This document shows, piece after piece, positions 59,234 through 64,000 of a DNA stretch of 64,000 nucleotides (positions are counted from its first letter, which is position 1; each line of letters opens with the position of its first letter). A program made the translations under genes and the position numbers. The notes beneath the pieces were generated by a model. The model had not been told where the DNA came from and searched no databases. It saw only the letters and a program-made list of their open reading frames with translations. The DNA comes from Nocardia amamiensis (GTDB lineage: Bacteria > Actinomycetota > Actinomycetes > Mycobacteriales > Mycobacteriaceae), in assembly GCF_015477605.1 (NCBI RefSeq), contig NZ_JADLQX010000026.1:1-64000 (forward strand). The letters are read 5' to 3'.

Positions 59234-60655
59234 TCAGACCGCCAGCGGCGGTGGTGCGATCGCCGGTTGCGCAGGTGGGCGGTAATTCTCCCAGGCGGTG
59301 GCGAGCCGCGCGACCGCCGCGGTGAGAGTGCTTTCCGGGTGGCGGAAGTGCAGGCGTATGTATTCGCCGCTGCCGCCGCTCACGTCGAGACCGCTGCCCG
59401 CGAGCACGGCGACACCATGGCGGAGTGCGGTCTGAGCGAACGAATTACCGTCGCCGTAAGGCAGCGCCACCCACAATGTCTGGCCACCGCGGACCGCCGA
59501 CACCGACCAGTCGGGGAGGTGTGCGGCCAGCGCACCCAAGAGCGCGTTGTGGCACGACTGCCGTTGTGCCGCATGGTTCGCACACAGCAGATCCAACTGC
59601 GGGAGCAACTTGGCCGCGGCCAGCTGTGTCGGTAGATTTCCGCCGAGGTCGTGCACCGCCCGCAGGCGGGTGACGCGGTCGATGACCGGGACCGGCGCGC
59701 GGATCCAGCCGATGCGCAAGCCGCCCCAAATGCTCTTGCTCAACGACCCGATGGAGATGGCGTCGTCCGAGTCGGCCGCGTACGGCGGCATCACCTCGCC
59801 CGGGAACCCGAGTTCGGCGAGTACCTCGTCGGCGATGAGCGGGACGCCTGCGGCAGCGGCCACTTCGGCGATTCTGCGTCGGACCAGCCGGGGAAGGACT
59901 GTGCCGGTGGGGTTGTGGAACGTGGGAGTGAGGTAGGCGAGGGCTGGACGGTGTGCCCGGACAGCCGCCTCGAACCCCGGGAATCCGACCGACAGCGCAT
60001 CCAGAACGGCCGCTTGTTCGCGGAATGCCTCCAGCGCACCCGGATAAGTCGGCGTCTCGAGCAGAACCCGATCGCCAGGGGCGATGAACGCGCGAGCCAA
60101 CAGTGACAGCGCTTGCTGCCCGCCGTTGGTGACGAGAATCCGATCGGCGTGCGTCGGCGCTCCCAGCCGGGTGTAGCGCTGGGCAATGGCCTCGCGGAGT
60201 GTCGGACAACCGGCAGGGTGATAGCCGATGTCAGCGGTTATCGACGCCAATTCGGGCAGTATGGCGGCGAACGCCGCGGTCATCTCCGGGGGCGGGGTGT
60301 CGGGCGCGGCGCAAGCCAGCGAGATCACCTCGGGGTCCGGTTCCAGCAGATGCAGGAACATGGGCGCGCTGGTGGTCGTCGGTGCCGCCGTCGGCGCACC
60401 ACCCGCGACGCGGGTACCGCTGCCTCGGCGTCGCACGATCCGCCCTTCGCCCTCCAGCAGCCCGTAAGCGGCGACCACCGTACTGCGCCCGACGGAGAGA
60501 ATCCGCGCGAAGACCCGGTCCGGCGGCAGCCCGGTTCCGGGCGGGAGTTCACCCGCATCGATCAACTGCCGCAGCCGTGCGGCGAGCAGCAGATACAACG
60601 GACCGCGCCCCGTCGACCAGCGACCGAGACGATGCATTACCTCAATTGGCTCCAT
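59234..60655 (-). CDS. MocR-type GntR/aminotransferase regulator
   Basis: 473 residues. N-terminal GntR winged helix (LPPDRVFARILSVGRSTVVAAYGLLEGEGRIVRR) joined to a fold type I aminotransferase domain with PLP-lysine in IGSLSKSIWGGLRIG and the ADEVLAELG Asp. MocR proteins use the PLP-aldimine as a sensor. The start is ATG 60655; ATG 60637 is an alternative. An inverted repeat CCAAT-N8-ATTGG lies just upstream in the 55-bp divergent gap to a cupin gene, which it probably controls. Confidence 0.9.
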   Translation of the reverse strand: MEPIEVMHRLGRWSTGRGPLYLLLAARLRQLIDAGELPPGTGLPPDRVFARILSVGRSTVVAAYGLLEGEGRIVRRRGSGTRVAGGAPTAAPTTTSAPMFLHLLEPDPEVISLACAAPDTPPPEMTAAFAAILPELASITADIGYHPAGCPTLREAIAQRYTRLGAPTHADRILVTNGGQQALSLLARAFIAPGDRVLLETPTYPGALEAFREQAAVLDALSVGFPGFEAAVRAHRPALAYLTPTFHNPTGTVLPRLVRRRIAEVAAAAGVPLIADEVLAELGFPGEVMPPYAADSDDAISIGSLSKSIWGGLRIGWIRAPVPVIDRVTRLRAVHDLGGNLPTQLAAAKLLPQLDLLCANHAAQRQSCHNALLGALAAHLPDWSVSAVRGGQTLWVALPYGDGNSFAQTALRHGVAVLAGSGLDVSGGSGEYIRLHFRHPESTLTAAVARLATAWENYRPPAQPAIAPPPLAV

Positions 60656-60663
60656 CAGCAGAC

Positions 60664-60681
60664 CAATTTTGCCGGATTGGA
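60664..60681. promoter_or_regulatory. Inverted repeat between the MocR and cupin genes
   Basis: CCAAT (from about 60664) and ATTGG (to about 60681), spacer 8 nt, in the AT-rich part of the divergent gap. It could bind the MocR regulator. Confidence 0.4.
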
Positions 60682-60710
60682 CCTGGGCGCACCGAGCTGG
60701 GCCGACCACC

Positions 60711-61067
60711 ATGACTTCCATGAGCGAAGAAACGACCACTTCATCCGGCCGGACCGTCTCCATCCCCGACACCATCGCCGCGCTGCCAGGCCCTTTCCGG
60801 CAACGCGAGTTGGCACAGGTCAACGACACCGTGGTCCGCGCCGCCCGGATCGAGGGCGAGTTCCCCTGGCACCACCACGACGAGGACGAACTGTTCCTGT
60901 GCTGGGACGGCTCCTTCCGCATCGAACTCGAAGGCCGCGCACCGGTCACCCTCGCAGCCGGAGACATCTTCGTCGTCCCCAAAGGAATTCGGCACCGACC
61001 GGTCGCGGAGACGCGCGCCCACGTCCTGCTCATCGAACGACCGGAGACCAAGCAGTACGGAAGCTGA
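60711..61067 (+). CDS. Small cupin-fold protein
   Basis: 118 residues. One conserved cupin barrel with motif 1 WHHHDEDELFLCWDG and motif 2 GDIFVVPKGIRHRPV; the three His and a Glu suit a metal site. ATG 60711 or ATG 60720 (MSEE) is possible; no ribosome-binding site separates them. It is divergent from a MocR regulator and is probably its target. Reaction unknown. Confidence 0.9.
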   Translation: MTSMSEETTTSSGRTVSIPDTIAALPGPFRQRELAQVNDTVVRAARIEGEFPWHHHDEDELFLCWDGSFRIELEGRAPVTLAAGDIFVVPKGIRHRPVAETRAHVLLIERPETKQYGS

Positions 61068-61291
61068 ATCATGCTCGCTCGTACGCCGACGCGAGCGTGC
61101 CGGTGCATGGTTGTGGCCAGTCACAGCAATTCCGCATACTTCTTGCCGGTAATGAAAGCCGTCACATGCGCCCGCGACCCGAGAAGTTAGCTGGTCCTCC
61201 GAGAGGGCGGACGGGCTTGGTGCATGCGTGAAGAGGCCGTTACGTGACTTCACATTCTCGTGGGAGAGCGGTAGGGATGAATTAAGACGAA

Positions 61292-61311
61292 AATACCTAT
61301 TGGTCGGTATT
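61292..61311. promoter_or_regulatory. Inverted repeat AATACC-N8-GGTATT
   Basis: Perfect 6-bp arms at 61292-61297 and 61306-61311, spacer 8 nt, in the AT-rich region before the ACP gene; possible operator. Confidence 0.45.
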
Positions 61312-61465
61312 GATCGCTACTTGTCCAGCCGATGAATGGGGCATGAACAGCAAAGTCTCCACCGTGGCCACATTTCTGTGCCGCACGGTCACAGCTGATT
61401 CTTTTGCCAGCCCGTCGAACCCGCTGTCAAATCGTCTGAGACAGCACTGCCGTACTATCGGTCTC

Positions 61466-61491
61466 CGCGACATTCTCATTTGTCGCGGAAA
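61466..61491 (+). repeat. Perfect 8-bp stem hairpin
   Basis: TCCGCGAC (61466-61473) pairs with GTCGCGGA (61484-61491), loop 10 nt. A further weak pairing of CAAAT with ATTTG lies just downstream. It could be a terminator or leader element. Confidence 0.5.
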
Positions 61492-61784
61492 CCAAATCGG
61501 GTGAAATTAGCCCAATATTTGCGACCGGTGGAAACTGGCTGCGCAGCACGGGTTTTCACATTGCAGCTCGCATAGTGCGGGTGTACAGATGTGAGAACGC
61601 GTGGCGGTGCGGCTGCACCCTCGCGCGGTATGGCGGGACAGCGGGATACGGCGGTCCCGTTCGCGGATATCGGAGGGCATGTGATCACGGACTCTGCGGG
61701 GGTTGAACCCTGCGCTGAGCGTCGAGGGAGCCATATATCGCGCAGGGCTGGAAAAGCCTGCGGCACCGGGGAGGGAGACGCTCG

Positions 61785-62054
61785 ATGAATGTGTCCGACG
61801 CCGTTGGCGAACGGGTGCGGGCGTTGTTCTCACGCGGTTTGCACGTGACCGAAATAGATGTGGACACGCCATTGCTGGATTATGGCTTGGACTCCGTGCG
61901 GTCGGTGGAGTTGGTGATCGAGCTGGAGCGGGAGTTCGGTATCACGATCTCCGACGAGGAGGCCGCGATGCTGCATACCACGCGCGACGTGATCGATTGT
62001 GTGACGACGAAGACGACGCGCGACCGGCGCGCGGAGGCCGGAGCGCGAACGTGA
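61785..62054 (+). CDS. Free-standing acyl carrier protein
   Basis: 89 residues. Four-helix carrier fold with the phosphopantetheine serine Ser37 in LDYGLDSVRSVELV. It would be activated by a PPTase and carry an acyl or aminoacyl thioester. ATG 61785 follows gggaggga. It overlaps the aminotransferase gene by 4 bp (GTGA), so the two products almost certainly work together. It is of the PKS/NRPS-type rather than the primary fatty acid ACP. Confidence 0.9.
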   Translation: MNVSDAVGERVRALFSRGLHVTEIDVDTPLLDYGLDSVRSVELVIELEREFGITISDEEAAMLHTTRDVIDCVTTKTTRDRRAEAGART

Positions 62055-64000
62055 CCGCACATTCCGAGCGGCGCGAACAAGCGCCGCCCGCCACCTCCGA
62101 GCTCTTCACCGATTTCGCCGAGTACAACCGGCCCGGCCTGGCCCAGTTGCTGCGGGCCTGTCACCTGGACATGGTGTACAGCGCGGCGGAAGGCGACCAC
62201 CTCGTCCGCGCCGACGGCACCCGGGTCCTGGATCTGGTCGGCGGGTTCGGCGCCGCGCTGTTCGGACACAACCACCCAGCGCTGGTACGCGCGGCGACGG
62301 CGCTGCTGAATCAGCAGGTCCCGTTCGTGGCGCAGGGCAGCGTCCGGCCGGGCGCGGCGCGGCTGGCGCGGCGGCTGTCCGAGGCGATCGGCGCGAGCAC
62401 CGGCCGGGAGTACGTCGTCACCTTCGGATCCACCGGGGCGGATGCGGTCGAAGCGGCGATCAGGCACGCCGCGGTCGCGCACGCGCGCGCTCTGTCCGAC
62501 TTGGACGCCGACATACGGCGCACGCTGCGGCGGCTGCGCCGCGACGGCCTGCACGACGTGCGCCCATCCGCGCCCGCGGACGACGCCGAGCCGCGAACGG
62601 CCGCGGCGGTGCTCACCGAGACGCTCCAGCACATCGCGCGGCTACGCGAACGCGGGCCGGTGTTCGTCTCGCTGGCGGGCGCGTTCCACGGCAAGAGCGC
62701 CGGGGCCTTCGCGCTCACCGAACAGGCCGACACCCCGGCCGACCTGGTGGTACCCGGCCCGGAGCGGCGCAGGCTCGATACCTGGACGCCGGACGAGGTC
62801 GCCGGCGCGTTCGCGGACGAGCTGTGCACGGTGGGCGTCATCGGCTTCGACGCCACCGGTGCGCCCGTTCGCACCTGGCGGCGTCTGTCGCCCGTCGCCG
62901 CGGTGTTCGCCGAGCCCGTGCAGGGCGAGGGCGGTGTGCGCGAGGTCCCCGCCGCCACGCTGCGAGCCCTGCGTGAACTGGCGGACCGGCACGCTGCGGC
63001 ACTGGTTTTCGACGAGATCCAGTGCGGCATGGGACGCACCGGCACGTTCCTGGCCTCGACCCCGTCCGGGGTGCGCGCGGACTACTACCTGATGTCGAAA
63101 TCGCTCGGCGGGGGACTGGTCAAGATCGCCGCGCTACTGGTCGACCGGCAGCACTCGGTCGCCGATTTCGGGCGCTACCACACCTCCACCTTCGCCGATG
63201 ACGAACTGTCCGCCACGGTGGCGGACGTCGCACTGGATCTGTTGCGCGAGAACAAGATCCGGATCAGCGAAGCGGGGGCGCGGCTGAGGTCGCGACTGGA
63301 CGCGGTGGCCCGCCGCTGGCCGAAGGAGATCGTGGCCGTGCGCGGGCGCGGTCTTCTCCAAGGAGTCCAGCTGCGGGTACCAGAGCCGGAATCCGCGCTG
63401 CTGCGCGAGATCTGCGCACCCGACCTCTTCGGCTACGTGGTGGCCGGATACCTGTTGCACCGCCATGCGATCCGCATGCTGCCCACGCTGTCGGCGCCGA
63501 CCACGCTGCGCGTCCAGCCCTCGGCCTTCGTCGGCGACAGCGACCTCGACCGGCTGGCCGCGGCCCTGGACGACGTCGCCGCGCTGCTGCACCGCGGCGA
63601 GTACGCCCGGCTGCTGGCGCACTTGGCCGCACCGGTCACGACCGAATCCGCGGCGTTGGACCGCGCACCGCTACCGCGGCGCGACGACGCACCGGCACGA
63701 GACCCGCGCGACCCGATCAGGGTGGCTTTCCTGGCGAACCTGCCCGAGGTCGCCGATCTGCGCCGGCTCGCCCCCGAGTTGGCGGAATGGACGGATGCGC
63801 AGTTCGCCGCGCTGTTCGAGCGTCTGCGCGCGGTGGCCGATCCGTTCGAACTGACCAGGCAGACGGTTACCTCGCCGACCGGCGCCGAGGTCGAAATGCT
63901 GCTGATCGCGGTGCCGCTGACGGCCGAGCAGATCGTCGCGCACCAGCGCGCCGGTGAGCGCACCCACGTGCGGGATCTGGTGTGGCTCGCGGTCGAACAG
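62051..64000 (+). CDS. Class III aminotransferase fused to a possible acyl-ACP-reductase-type domain (3' end outside window)
   Basis: At least 650 residues with no stop by the window edge. Residues ~1-510 are a class III PLP aminotransferase: N-terminal GGFGAALFGHNHPA, PLP-Asp321 in FDEIQCGMGRTG, and Lys350 in LMSKSLGGG. After a linker, residues ~554-650 begin with IRVAFLANLPEVADLRRLAP and include TVTSPTGAEVEMLLIAVPLTA, which resembles the N-terminal region of the acyl-ACP reductases (AAR type), where the equivalent reads VTSATG. GTG 62051 overlaps the ACP stop. Reduction of an ACP-bound acyl chain to an aldehyde followed by transamination to an amine is the reaction expected from such a fusion; this is inference, and the second domain's identity is only moderately supported. 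Confidence 0.8.
   Translation, partial: MTAHSERREQAPPATSELFTDFAEYNRPGLAQLLRACHLDMVYSAAEGDHLVRADGTRVLDLVGGFGAALFGHNHPALVRAATALLNQQVPFVAQGSVRPGAARLARRLSEAIGASTGREYVVTFGSTGADAVEAAIRHAAVAHARALSDLDADIRRTLRRLRRDGLHDVRPSAPADDAEPRTAAAVLTETLQHIARLRERGPVFVSLAGAFHGKSAGAFALTEQADTPADLVVPGPERRRLDTWTPDEVAGAFADELCTVGVIGFDATGAPVRTWRRLSPVAAVFAEPVQGEGGVREVPAATLRALRELADRHAAALVFDEIQCGMGRTGTFLASTPSGVRADYYLMSKSLGGGLVKIAALLVDRQHSVADFGRYHTSTFADDELSATVADVALDLLRENKIRISEAGARLRSRLDAVARRWPKEIVAVRGRGLLQGVQLRVPEPESALLREICAPDLFGYVVAGYLLHRHAIRMLPTLSAPTTLRVQPSAFVGDSDLDRLAAALDDVAALLHRGEYARLLAHLAAPVTTESAALDRAPLPRRDDAPARDPRDPIRVAFLANLPEVADLRRLAPELAEWTDAQFAALFERLRAVADPFELTRQTVTSPTGAEVEMLLIAVPLTAEQIVAHQRAGERTHVRDLVWLAVEQ

Larger units (their letters stand above)
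61068..61784. other. 717-bp region upstream of the ACP gene
   Basis: The region is AT-rich relative to the neighbours between about 61240 and 61540. It has two clear inverted repeats and no convincing gene; short frames (about 60-65 residues) are present on both strands but without protein-like composition or good starts. It probably holds the regulatory region of the cluster that follows. Confidence 0.5.

Noticed and set aside
61310..61504. 64-residue plus-strand frame and 60-residue minus-strand frame in the ACP leader
   Set aside because: Neither has a good ribosome-binding site or protein-like composition; both overlap inverted repeats.

Overview
The window is one contiguous stretch of very GC-rich actinobacterial chromosome, most likely Nocardia or a close relative in the Mycobacteriales. 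The grounds are strong third-position GC bias, many GTG/TTG starts, an Lsr2 nucleoid protein, a CtpI-like giant P-type ATPase, an MPT70-like fasciclin lipoprotein, PhoD, a LuxR-type LAL regulator, FIST/Mut7-C genes and a CrtU/DUF5914 carotenoid operon. I saw no rRNA, tRNA, IS element, prophage or CRISPR array.

Layout. 1-6.8 kb: the 3' end of a Pro/Ala-rich protein, a ~139-bp tandem repeat array, a second membrane-anchored Pro-rich protein, two tandem Ser/Thr kinases with related extracellular domains, and a serine hydrolase. 6.8-14 kb: an orphan trpB behind an inverted-repeat leader, a membrane metallophosphoesterase, a Tat-exported PhoD and a LAL regulator. 14-21.3 kb: small membrane proteins, an alpha/beta hydrolase, a FIST/Mut7-C pair, and a large protein with 12-residue repeats and a degenerate metalloprotease-like C-terminus. 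21.6-23.8 kb: lsr2 followed by a compact heme-oxygenase-like diiron enzyme / methyltransferase / CDGSH cluster.

24-37.4 kb reads as a stress-response neighbourhood: two hemerythrins, a flavodoxin-fold reductase, an Orn/Lys/Arg-decarboxylase-fold enzyme, a Zn-alcohol dehydrogenase, the CtpI-like ATPase, a PoxB-like ThDP enzyme, a stress-type SDR, a 38-residue membrane peptide, a DUF6480 protein and a FetB-like permease. Several are preceded by GNTT-N15-GGGTA(G/C) elements, the pattern expected for SigF/SigB-type stress sigma factors. Two of these sit 9 nt upstream of an ATG, suggesting leaderless mRNAs.

37.5-41.1 kb: a secreted lipase translationally coupled to a TetR regulator behind a 28-bp perfect palindrome, a duplicated ABM-like protein and a fasciclin lipoprotein. 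41.4-48.3 kb: a carotenoid operon (GT1 glycosyltransferase, crtE, crtB, crtYc, crtYd, crtU, Rieske/DUF5914) built for an aromatic isorenieratene-type pigment but lacking phytoene desaturase crtI. 48.5-61 kb: redox and regulator genes (XRE, fructosamine kinase, LLM oxidoreductase, VOC, SDR, TetR, two ene-reductases, a quinone oxidoreductase, MarR, MocR, cupin) interrupted by decayed genes: an NtaA-type monooxygenase remnant and a truncated duplicate of a TetR gene.

61.8 kb to the edge: an acyl carrier protein overlaps a class III aminotransferase whose C-terminus runs into what looks like an acyl-ACP-reductase-type domain. This appears to be the start of a biosynthetic cluster that continues outside the window.
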